A stretch of DNA of 64,000 bases from Lineus longissimus (lineage: Eukaryota > Nemertea > Pilidiophora > Heteronemertea > Lineidae): assembly GCF_910592395.1 (NCBI RefSeq), contig NC_088316.1:20400001-20464000 (forward strand). The letters are read 5' to 3'. The position numbers and the translations under genes were made by a program. The notes under the pieces were generated by a model. That model was not told the origin of the DNA. It saw only the letters and a list, made by a program, of their open reading frames with translations, and searched no databases. Shown piece after piece: positions 29,601 to 36,600 of the stretch (positions are counted from its first letter, which is position 1; each line of letters begins with the position of its first letter).

Positions 29601-32600
29601 AGATGATTTCGTGTCACTGCATATAATATGCTACAGGACGCGTGCCTTCTACGTTTCGTCATTTTGTATAGTAGATAAACTGTGGCTACTGTGCAACACG
29701 TATGAAATCAATGGTATATGAGAGGCACTGGAGCAGATTTCATTTGGTCGTATTGATTTTTCTGACGGGCTCATAAACAATAATGGCTGACAAAGAGGAG
29801 ACTAGTGCAATTATACAGTAGAGCCTGTGCGTGCAGGCGGTTTCAATATAGAATATATTGCTTGTTGAGACAGCCTCTGGTGGACATGGATGGCTTCCTT
29901 TCACGACTCAGGACTAGAATATCTTGGTTGTCGCTGGCAAGTCCTCACTCTGTCGACACTCAATCTTAAAAAAACAGCTCATGACTGCAAGGACTGCTTT
30001 TGGACAAGTTAGAGGTGGCAATAGTCCTCACCTGTCCAAGCTTGTTGCTACACCTCATCAGGTCTGAGAGACGACACGGTGAAGCCAAATTTTTTCTGTT
30101 GACCGTCACGATATTGCTGAAATTCGCTGAAGTGCCGCCTAGAGGACCTCGCGACACAGCCTGATGGGTATCATGCGTGCTGACCTTAGTCAAACTTGAT
30201 TTGGGTTCCGCTTACAGCGCGGCAACTCGAGAGCCGTGTGGCCAGGGCTGACTGCGTTTCCTACCTCAGATTCTGGACACAGTCACCATACATACATGAA
30301 AGGCAGAATGGTTACTTTGTTTGAGTTAGATAAAACGATGAAGCACTGTATTGTCGATTAGAAGCTGTCAGAGAAACATTCAGCGTTATTTTGATAAGAC
30401 ACCTTTTAACAGGAACTCTGTAATTTCTACCACTCGTACAAGCATGTAGCAGCACCTGTTACAAGATAACCTGATGCCAATGATGTCTGCAGATGAAATG
30501 GTTTCCGACGTACGGAACTTTGCTCGACGAACCTTGTTTAAGATCTTCAGGCTTAGTTGAAAATGGCTGCCAAAACGGCAGGGTATGGACTTCGGGTCGT
30601 AATGAAAAGCTGATCTTGATATTGTTTTTCAAGTGGGCCTTCTACCACGACTTAAATGGGAAAATGCATTCTTCATTCTTTCTAGTATTGAACCTCACAC
30701 AGAATAAACCATACAAGGAAAACCTTATTTCTATACATTACTTTGGGAATACAATATTGTTAGAATATTATGCATAATTAATATCATGCATTGTGCAGGT
30801 ATTACATTGCTCATAACATTTGCCCAATAAAGCTTACAGTCTCATTGACCCAACTTGGCGAACTAATCGACAAAGCACAAACAAGATCAATGTCTATTAA
30901 AAAGAGACGTTCGGGATACACAACCAAAACTTTCTGCTCAAGGGCCCAAAATTAATATGATGATAATGAAAGTAAATCCCTCCACCAAAGCTTGTCAAGG
31001 ATGAAGACCGGAAAAATATAAGCGATACTTGGACTCGTTACTAGAATTTATGTCTTTAAGACAGTATCCTAAACGGAAAAAATCACAAGATCTTGTGTAT
31101 TCACTGCGGAATCCTTAACGTGGGTAATAACTTAGTCGTCTATAGATAGAGTCTCAACGCACGCTCGCCTTGATCACATCAATAAATATGAATATAGACT
31201 ATGGGTGGCTCATCCGCACCCACACATATACGCGAACGTGTCTTTCACATCTTGAGAAAGAGAATTTTGTTTAACAGTTGTGGTTTGGCATACAAACCAA
31301 TCTCTGTGAGCCATTAGATACTCAACCTTAGAAGCAAGAAGCTTACGTTTTTGCTTCTTGAAGATTTAAAGACAGATGTAGGTGGAATTTATCTTCCCTT
31401 TGGTCCAATCGATTCGGCTGTTCAGTACGAGCGGGCTTGAACTTTAGTATTTCGTGCATGTGTGTGGGAAAGGCTGTTCCAAGAATACGCTTGCTATGCA
31501 TTTGCCTTACGTTGGATTGCCGCCAGCATCGCCTTTCGAGAATCAAACAGATTGCTGATAAAGCAGGACATAATAACACACTTAGCATAGCATTCCCACT
31601 GACTAATAGTGCAAGTAGAGTCTTTTCATTGCTGTTGGAGACGGTGAATTTGTACTCTAATACTGGCTCTAGGATCATGAATGTATCACACATTAGGTGA
31701 CTGTGGTTCACGGTAACAGCGGGATGAAGATAAGGCCATCGTGTTTAATAGATCCATATCTCAGGCTGAAAAAAGGAGCCTCATCTTTGGCATCAACTCA
31801 CACTTTAGCATCCAGCGGTCACATAATGGGTAATAGCAGATGATTATGCAAACCTTCTTGAGTAAAAGGTTTTACATCGGTTTATTTCGTGTCACTATTA
31901 AGGCGCGTCATGTAATAGATTTGCAGTGTTTAATCCACTGTTGATATTTTTGAGAAGGGATTTGTTTATATACATGAATATATGCACTTTTATAAGATAG
32001 CACACACCGCTTGGCAGTAGCATCAATACCACAACCTGGTCGTAGTATGGCAACCAGGTATAGAAACTTCTCACCTTGTTCAGATTTCATACAAACTGTG
32101 TAGTTGAGAAGGCGAGTTGAACTCGATTGATGAGTGACTCGTTTTAACAGGAAATGCAGAAAACATTGATATGAAGGTATACTCTTCTGCCAGACGACTG
32201 TTTAAGAAGCCAGATGACACCCTATTCCAATTTGTGCGGGTTTTCTAACTACACTACCCCACCTTTACCTCCAAATCATAGAACAAATACATGTATAAGG
32301 AAAACACTAACTACCAACCACAAGCGTTGCAACTAACGACTACTGACTATTACAAAAGGAACAAGCAAAGACGAAAGAGATGGCCCCATTGATTACTTAA
32401 AACACCGAAATCAACCGAGCTCACATGTCTAGTCTACCTTTGAAGTAAGAGGCGATGTGTTCAGGATGGTCCAATAACATTAGCTAACACTATTTTCTGA
32501 GGAAGGTTGAATTGTTCTTTGACATTTGTCGGGTAGCATGTGGTTTCTGACAACCGATCTATGAAACGGGAGACTGCGGTTCCTTAATTCTTCGTATTAT

Positions 32601-33605
32601 TTTTTTAATATAATGGCATTTTATGTTTACCAAAGCATGACACGAGCACTTTTTCGGTAATAAAATGATGTGTGGTTCGGCTGATTTGGGTATAGGGGTA
32701 TAGAGTGGAGAGAAACAACAACATGTGCTTTACCTCCAAACGATGGACGAAGTCTAATATCATAGCCTTGAAGCAGATTGTTGATAATTCCACTGACATT
32801 TTGTATTCCACTCTTGACTATTCCTTGTTGAATATCTAGGGACTGTTGGTCATCAGCCCCGTAAGATCTGTATGGAGTAGAAAGGAGACAAGATTACTGG
32901 CTTTCTCCCTAAGAAAAGACGAGGTCTGCCCACAATATCTGGAGGCTGTTAGTCGTTAGCCCCGAAAGTTCTGTATGGAGAGGAAAGAAGACGTGATTAC
33001 GGGCTTTCTTCCTAAGAAAGGACGAGTTCTTCCCCACAACAAACAAAATGGTATAAGTTACAGTACAACACTCAACCAACACAAAATGATACGACTTATG
33101 TCATGATTCTGTAGTTAAAAGAAAAATTGAATATAATCCTTGGTCTGAATATTGAACGTCTCAAAAGCATATACATGTACAGACAAGAACAAAGTTCTTG
33201 AAACCATAAATTACGATTTGGCCGAGAAATATTGCTTAACGTATCAATACCTAACTATAGCAGCGGGATGGCCGCCACAAGTAACTGCCAGCAAGTCGGG
33301 GCGATTAGTTCACTTACATATGCTGCTCACCATGAACTAGGGTGTCATTCTTTCCCATGGTAAAACATTGGCAAATCTTGTCCACTGCTATCGTGGAGCA
33401 CTATTTACTGACCTTATCAATCCCGCCGCAGTGGCGGAGAAATGGCGGCCATCAATAGATGATACAGAATCATTGAAATGATGGTTTCATTTGGAATAAA
33501 ATCACGGCAAAACGATGAATATTAGATTGTACGAAAAAGGTTAACCTACCCATTAATATCCAGTAGTGTAAAAACTAGCATCAAAAGCCCTGCTAACGTT
33601 TTCAT
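2293..33605 (-). CDS. GABA-A receptor beta-type subunit, whole gene span (9 coding exons)
   Basis: Pentameric ligand-gated chloride channel subunit of the Cys-loop family, acting in the plasma membrane of neurons as a GABA-binding partner of other subunits. Joined exons (minus strand): 33605-33550, 32867-32734, 15044-14977, 12737-12514, 7232-7150, 6959-6822, 4496-4344, 4005-3758, 2658-2293. They total 1470 nt, 489 aa plus stop, with GT/AG at every junction. The protein shows a signal peptide (1-19), an extracellular domain with Cys-loop C168-C182, GABA-site residues in loops A, B and C, M1 (about 250-271), M2 (about 278-300) with the anion-channel AR pair at 281-282, M3 (about 314-335), a basic M3-M4 loop of about 130 aa, and M4 (about 468-487). 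The length is close to vertebrate beta subunits (about 470-515). RLRPxFGG, VSEVNMDYT-like and VKAIDIYL segments favour beta over alpha, gamma or the glycine receptor. Vertebrate homologues are GABRB1-3; no symbol is assigned because the species is unknown. No second subunit gene was seen in the window. Confidence 0.96.
2659..3757 (-). other. Intron 8 of the GABA-A subunit gene
   Basis: 1099 bp between exons 8 and 9. Positions 2850-3540 are unusually pyrimidine-rich on the plus strand, which creates hydrophobic-looking chance ORFs (2852-3082 and 3102-3365). No gene is supported there. Confidence 0.85.
3758..4005 (-). CDS. GABA-A receptor beta-type subunit, exon 8 (M2, M3, start of cytoplasmic loop)
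   Basis: 248 nt, completing G286 and encoding residues 287-368. It includes the rest of M2 ([12 protein letters not shown]), the M2-M3 linker with [13 protein letters not shown]3 ([17 protein letters not shown]) and a lysine-rich start of the M3-M4 loop ([13 protein letters not shown]). The M2 15' residue is S297, as in vertebrate beta1, whereas beta2 and beta3 carry N. The donor TACGTG|GTAAGC is phase 0 and joins directly to exon 9. The cytoplasmic loop diverges from vertebrate beta subunits, as is usual for this region. Confidence 0.95.
4006..4343 (-). other. Intron 7 of the GABA-A subunit gene
   Basis: 338 bp between exons 7 and 8. Positions 4135-4245 contain imperfect, partly inverted repeats of a CACAAAAACGTGATTG-like word, a small degenerate repeat with no known role. 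Confidence 0.85.
4344..4496 (-). CDS. GABA-A receptor beta-type subunit, exon 7 (M1 to start of M2)
   Basis: 153 nt, residues 235-285 plus one base of G286. It encodes the pre-M1 [15 protein letters not shown] segment, M1 with QTYLPS, the LSWVSFWIN motif and the beginning of M2 ([10 protein letters not shown]). The A-R pair at the cytoplasmic end of M2 is the hallmark of anion-selective Cys-loop channels. The 153-bp length matches vertebrate exon 7. The acceptor TTTTGCAG and donor CTGG|GTAAGT are near consensus. Intron 7 downstream is 338 bp. Confidence 0.97.
4497..6821 (-). other. Intron 6 of the GABA-A subunit gene
   Basis: 2325 bp between exons 6 and 7. A plus-strand ORF of 115 codons (4637-4984) has no recognisable domain and is treated as chance. 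Nothing else was identified. Confidence 0.85.
6822..6959 (-). CDS. GABA-A receptor beta-type subunit, exon 6 (loop F to loop C)
   Basis: 138 nt, completing Y189, residues 190-234 and one base of G235. It encodes the loop F region and the IELPQFSV strand, ending in the start of loop C (ESLSTG). T234 and, after the junction, Y237 match beta2 T202 and Y205; L232 stands where beta2 has F200. The 138-bp size matches the vertebrate exon. Acceptor CTCATTTAG|AT and donor ACAG|GTAAGA are good sites. Confidence 0.97.
7150..7232 (-). CDS. GABA-A receptor beta-type subunit, exon 5 (Cys-loop and loop B)
   Basis: 83 nt, completing R161, then residues 162-188, plus one base of Y189. It carries the signature Cys-loop C168 to C182 with 13 residues between, including the conserved YPLD. 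N181-C-T is a possible glycosylation site matching vertebrate beta N149. E187-S188-Y189 correspond to beta2 loop B E155-S156-Y157, which contact GABA. The 83-bp size matches vertebrate exon 5. The donor GCT|GTAAGTAT is near consensus. Intron 5, between this exon and exon 6, is only 190 bp (6960-7149). Confidence 0.97.
10961..10984. repeat. Perfect short inverted repeat (hairpin)
   Basis: AGAACGTACA and its exact reverse complement TGTACGTTCT flank the four-base loop TTAG. It lies within intron 4. The stem is too short for a microRNA precursor, and its role is unknown. Confidence 0.7.
12019..12032. promoter_or_regulatory. Perfect palindromic X-box (RFX-type site)
   Basis: GTTACCATGGTAAC is a perfect 14-bp palindrome matching the RFX X-box consensus GTNRCC-NN-RGYAAC. 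It lies in intron 4 of the receptor gene. Binding is inferred from the consensus only. Confidence 0.5.
12514..12737 (-). CDS. GABA-A receptor beta-type subunit, exon 4 (loop A)
   Basis: 224 nt, residues 87-160 plus two bases of codon 161. It includes the conserved YWRDERL segment, the WVPDTFF loop A motif (125-130) and the [11 protein letters not shown] strand. The vertebrate exon is 221 bp as I recall, so this one is one codon longer. The acceptor CTCTTTTCAG|GAC is strong. The donor ATGAG|GTAGGT joins with G of exon 5 to give R161. A second GTAA lies 4 bases further on but would break the frame. F129 occupies the position of the beta2 loop A tyrosine (Y97). Confidence 0.97.
13326..13566 (-). 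CDS. ORF of unknown function in intron 3 (possible nested gene remnant)
   Basis: An open frame of about 80 codons reading [16 protein letters not shown], then [16 protein letters not shown], and ending [11 protein letters not shown] before TAA. Residue composition and codon use look protein-like: it is mixed rather than low-complexity, and C/G third positions are common. It runs in the same direction as the receptor gene. A TGA lies a few codons upstream, no convincing 3' splice site precedes it, and no family is recognised. It may be a fragment of a retrocopy or a single exon of a nested gene. Chance cannot be excluded. Confidence 0.25.
14092..14200 (-). CDS. Exon-like ORF with a hydrophobic segment in intron 3
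   Basis: The minus strand reads a frame containing [17 protein letters not shown] followed by the hydrophobic [16 protein letters not shown]. Two potential donors follow (ATG|GTAAAC and TTG|GTAAGG), and a potential acceptor (GTATTGACCAG) precedes. It does not resemble any Cys-loop receptor exon. It could be a chance ORF, an alternative exon or part of a nested gene; no family is recognised. Confidence 0.15.
14510..14690. repeat. 88-bp imperfect tandem duplication
   Basis: The word CAACGCAGGGG occurs at 14526 and 14614, an offset of 88 bp. Flanking similarity extends on both sides (TTAGACATCCTGTTTTGACC against TTAGACCACCTCTTTTGACC). It lies in intron 3 and has no coding role. Confidence 0.75.
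14977..15044 (-). CDS. GABA-A receptor beta-type subunit, exon 3
   Basis: 68 nt, completing codon 64 and encoding residues 65-86 ([20 protein letters not shown] then NM). It carries the first beta strands of the ligand-binding domain. The acceptor is GACTTTCAG and the donor ATG|GTAAGC, phase 0. The size equals the 68-bp exon 3 that I recall for vertebrate GABA-A subunit genes. The next exon continues with DYTITLYL, giving the SEVNMDYT signature of beta subunits across the junction. Confidence 0.96.
18359..18372. promoter_or_regulatory. X-box (RFX-type site)
   Basis: GTTGCCATGGTAAC matches the RFX X-box consensus at all specified positions, with two complete half-sites around an AT spacer. 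It lies in intron 2 of the receptor gene. Confidence 0.5.
19804..19817 (-). promoter_or_regulatory. Imperfect X-box
   Basis: The minus strand reads GTTGCCATGGTTAT, with one perfect half-site and two mismatches in the other. It lies 1.4 kb from the perfect site at 18359 in the same intron. Confidence 0.25.
22755..22917. repeat. Degenerate tandem repeat
   Basis: Words of the type CTGAGTTTGAATTGCACCTC and CCAACCAAATACCC recur about four times with roughly 40-bp spacing and many mismatches. It lies in intron 2. Confidence 0.45.
26735..26890 (-). repeat. Dispersed T-rich repeat, inverted copy
   Basis: Contains TTCATTTTGAGCAG, CAAAGCCAAAC and TTCAGAGTTGAATTTTTTCAT, which are reverse complements of the words making up the tandem array at 56375-57000. 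It is therefore a single copy of the same family in opposite orientation. No coding capacity or terminal inverted repeats were seen. Confidence 0.7.
27410..27425. repeat. Poly-G run (16 G)
   Basis: An uninterrupted run of 16 G immediately precedes the 94-bp tandem duplication. Its length is prone to sequencing error. Confidence 0.9.
27426..27612. repeat. 94-bp tandem duplication
   Basis: GTGGTGAGCCGAGCTCAACC begins at 27451 and again at 27545, with long near-identical flanks (AAGGTCGTATGCTTGCCTCC and GGTAGAACCACTAA in both). The copies differ mainly at their first 20 bases, which points to a recent event. Confidence 0.9.
27669..27735. repeat. GACC tetranucleotide tract headed by GGTAACCGGAAAAACGCC
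   Basis: The tract reads GGTAACCGGAAAAACGCC followed by repeated GACC and AACC units. Its reverse complement occurs twice, 0.5 kb away at 28152-28191 and 28245-28287, forming a large inverted repeat. Confidence 0.85.
28152..28191. repeat. Inverted partner of the GACC tract, copy 1
   Basis: Repeated GGTC units are followed by GGCGTTTTTCCGGTTACC, the reverse complement of the head of the 27669 tract. Confidence 0.85.
28245..28287. repeat. Inverted partner of the GACC tract, copy 2
   Basis: A second and longer GGTC run ends in the same GGCGTTTTTCCGGTTACC block about 96 bp after copy 1. The two copies are direct repeats of each other and inverted relative to 27669. Confidence 0.85.
28827..28840. 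promoter_or_regulatory. X-box (RFX-type site)
   Basis: GTTACCTAGGCAAC has both consensus half-sites (GTTACC and GGCAAC) separated by TA. It lies in intron 2, about 4.8 kb downstream of the receptor start codon in gene orientation. Confidence 0.5.
32734..32867 (-). CDS. GABA-A receptor beta-type subunit, exon 2 (N-terminal helix)
   Basis: 134 nt, residues 20-63 plus the first base of codon 64. The acceptor is a pyrimidine-rich stretch ending CCATACAG, and the donor is G|GTAAAGC. It encodes the N-terminal helix region ending [11 protein letters not shown], which closely follows the YDIRLRPDFGG of vertebrate beta subunits. N42-V-S is a potential N-glycosylation site near the place where vertebrate beta subunits have one. 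The first 37 bases and the acceptor are part of a 103-bp direct duplication; the upstream copy lies at 32934-33037 in intron 1. Confidence 0.95.
32868..33549 (-). other. Intron 1 of the GABA-A subunit gene
   Basis: 682 bp between the signal-peptide exon and exon 2. It contains the duplicated exon 2 fragment and acceptor. The remainder (33040-33549) shows no other recognisable element. Confidence 0.9.
32934..33037 (-). pseudogene. Duplicated and decayed 5' part of exon 2 in intron 1
   Basis: This segment is a direct duplicate of 32831-32933 with a period of exactly 103 bp and roughly 82% identity by hand count. It copies 37 bases of exon 2, the acceptor and the upstream intron. The copied acceptor (TTTCCTCTCCATACAG, AG at 32972-32971) is intact. 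If spliced from exon 1, the copied coding part would read in frame until a TAA at the eighth codon, where the real exon has CAA. There is no donor before the functional exon, so use of this acceptor would only give a 5'-extended exon 2 carrying a stop. Confidence 0.85.
33550..33605 (-). CDS. GABA-A receptor beta-type subunit, exon 1 (start and signal peptide)
   Basis: 56 nt encoding residues 1-18 plus two bases of codon 19. The peptide [19 protein letters not shown] has a lysine followed by a hydrophobic core, as in a secretory signal peptide. The donor reads GG|GTAGGT (GT at 33549-33548), phase 2, and joins in frame to exon 2. The start has a purine at -3 (GACATGA). Another ATG lies 5 nt upstream out of frame and reads ATG ACA TGA, overlapping this start. 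The start is inferred because it is the first in-frame ATG that gives a signal peptide. Transcript data would be needed to exclude a further 5' non-coding exon. Confidence 0.88.
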
Positions 33606-36600
33606 GTCATAATCCTTGCGGGATCTGTGCTACATATGTGCGAACTCCACTCTGATATTCCACCAAGGTACTGATCATGAGCAGCGGTCTGCGCGCATGC
33701 CTGTTTGGTTATGCTCCTACGTCAATACTTCTGGTAATGCTACTGGTGAAGCCATGCGCCCGTTCCACCTAGCGATTTGGAGTGCAAGTGAAGTTTTATT
33801 GGTCTCTGGGTGCCAAGCCTGAGTCATTTGATTTCAGTTTAATGCTTTTGCAAGGCCGGCACAGTATACTTCATTTGGTTTTTCAAATCACACCTGTATG
33901 GGAGGAATTGTCATTAGTTGCTGGGTAGCCTAGTTTGCGTGACTCTTTATTAAAATCACAGCCTGGCGGTTTGAAGTTAATTAGGAGATGTGTTAAGTGT
34001 GATGGATTCTCAAATGACTCTGACTCTGTAAACCCATTGACATTCACTGTATCATACCCTTTCGGTAGTTCAGGTAGACGTATTTTTTGCAGTTACTTAA
34101 CGAACTACTGCATACATCGTGTCGAATTGGCCTACTACATCCAGTTGATTCAGAAAAAAATCATAAAAGGAGACATTGTACAATAGATGCTCCCATTTAA
34201 AAAGCCTAGTCGTCGATGAGAGCTGAGAATAGCTCCCTAGAAAGCCAACAATAACTCCAACTTTAAACTTTCTGTCAAAACATGTTCATGCTCAATATAT
34301 GTCATAAAAGCTAATTACACATAGTACTCTGCATGCATCAGTCATTGTAGATAAATATGTAATGAATTTGTTTCCTTCACTCCATTGGAAGAAAATGTGA
34401 AGTTTCCTTTCGATGAAGAGTTTGATTGAACAGGGATTGGAGGAATGATTTCCAACTGGCATGACGATTTGGACACAATGAGTATATCAGTCAGATTGTT
34501 TTATCATGGTCGAAGCAATTTCTCATAAGTTTGGACAAATTCTGACCTATCTTACATAGCTTCACATTCTCTGGAAGGTTAAACAATATCCTTTGGCAAG
34601 GCCAGTTCCTTGGTGAAGCTTCAGTCTCTTTACACGGCTATCGTGACAAATCCATCTCATCGGCAACGTGCCCCCGATCAAGTGCTGAACATCGATTAGA
34701 CCAACTTGGCCTTTCATTAGATCCTTTAAGAGTCTGGCTGGCAATACATCTATATTCAAGTGGACAGGTCCAGTGATTGGCCAGCAATCAGAAGAAAGGG
34801 TCACGGGATCCCTTGATACTCGGTATAACAAGAGGATTAGGAGAGAATTGGCAATCTCAATGTAATGACCGATAGAGGTTTTGGAAAGCTCATGATGATA
34901 CTGATAACGATAAGGGACTAATGAATGCTCTAGGGTCAATGAATCTGTTTAAGGAAAGGCTATGAGGGCGCCTGGGCTAACGAATAGCTTGGATCAGATA
35001 GGATCACCATGCTTATCAAGGCGTGGATGGTGAGCCAATACGATTCACCCTGATCAGGACCCTACTTAGAACACTCATAGCTATAGTTTAGGCTGTTTAG
35101 CTCTTTTGATTCATTCGAGTGACAATAAAGATACTGGTATAGTGGGGTAGGTGTAAAACAGAAGAGATGTAAACTGAAATCAACCATTCATGGAGTCTGG
35201 CACCATTGAGTCAGCGTACGACCATTACCACACATTAAGCGATGGTCACTCCTACTACTAAGACCTAACGATAATGTTCTAATTGACGTCATCAGAAGTG
35301 AAGGCATTTACAAAGTTTGTTCCGATGCTTCGAAATACCGTTGAGGCTCCAGCTAACTGAGCACTGTTTCATGGCTTTGACGGTTAGATGGAGCGATGCA
35401 GTAGTTTCCTGATACATGCACAGGTGCCGCTATTGGTATCATTTTCCTTTGGCACATGATTCATTGGGCTTGTTTGCATAGATGTAAGTCGGAGCCTTGG
35501 AAGATGTCCTCCATTCGTGTGAACTGATATTAGGAAATTTTAACCAGTAATCCGAGTCCAGATATTAAGGCTGTGATGTCAGGGTGTAGCTGACAGTTAA
35601 TGAGGTGTGAGTGCTGACCTTTCAAGACCATTTTACCATAAAATAGCTGATTTCATTAATGTCTTTCCTTGTTCCGCCTCTGGCACTGAGCCTCAATTTG
35701 GTGGTTGATTCATGGGAAGAAAGTGGTACTGACAACCGCCAAAGGTGAGATGGCTTCTTTACCTTTTGATTTACTGTGGGTCGAATGTATTGAGACAGGC
35801 AATCTGACCACAACATTACCTAATAGACTCAGTATCCTCAAGAAAGAGGCTTTCCGTACAGTCCCAAGCGATGTGTGTTGCGCTACTGCAAAGGTTTTTT
35901 ATGTCAATTCTACCCTTTGGTCATCGTTATTTCTGCTTTAAGTCCGTTTTGGGCTCTATGAGGAAACTAACTCGGATGATTCATTGATCAATAAGGCATT
36001 ACATTGGTATCTGCAACCGAATGAAGTTATGTGTAAGCGTTCAACCCTTCTCCCCCACATCGTCCATAATCTGCTTTGTGATGAAAATATGATCCGAAAA
36101 AGCGAGGCACATGGCATTTAACCTACTGTCAGTTGAGTGTGGTGCTGTGGGTTGGTGAACGTGCGTGGTTCATTGTCTTGCCCCACAGAGAGACAGTTCA
36201 CAAAAAGCGTTTTTTTGTTCTCAGATCATATAGAGCAAGGCTCTAGCTGGGTATGACATGCTCAGACAAACGTTTCATGACCGTGCAATGCATTCTTTGA
36301 CCACATCACGCCGCTGTTCTGAGAAGGTAAAACGCATGAAGTTGTTTCGGGAGATCGTCTTGTTCAACTAATCTAACATGCTGTTGAAGATGCCACTGGC
36401 AAATAAAGGTAATCACTCTCCAGCTGTCTCCGTCAATACAATTAACTTAGCATTGACTTGAAGCAACAAACAAGTGTCCACATATGAGGATGACTGACTT
36501 TCGTGAAAGCATCGGGTAGTTCAGGTTACTCGATATTGTTTTCTATCTTTTCCTGCACGCTTTGATGAGTGCAGCTTTGTGTTAAAACACCAAGAAATCT

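Larger units (their letters stand above)
15045..32733 (-). other. Intron 2 of the GABA-A subunit gene (17.7 kb)
   Basis: The largest intron lies between exons 2 and 3. It holds perfect X-box palindromes at 18359-18372 and 28827-28840, a near match at 19804-19817, a degenerate repeat near 22755-22917, a single inverted copy of the T-rich repeat (26735-26890), and the composite GGTC/GACC repeat region (27410-28296). Several ORFs of 100-142 codons occur on both strands (for example 16576-16950, 24660-25016, 26200-26595, 29293-29721). None shows a recognisable domain, and their lengths are within chance expectation. Confidence 0.85.

Noticed and set aside
29293-29721. 142-codon plus-strand ORF in intron 2
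   Set aside because: It starts with GTG rather than ATG, has no recognisable domain, and a few ORFs of this size are expected by chance in 64 kb of AT-rich DNA.
34562-34939. 125-codon minus-strand ORF upstream of the receptor gene
   Set aside because: No domain, no splice context and no repeat homology; length within chance expectation.
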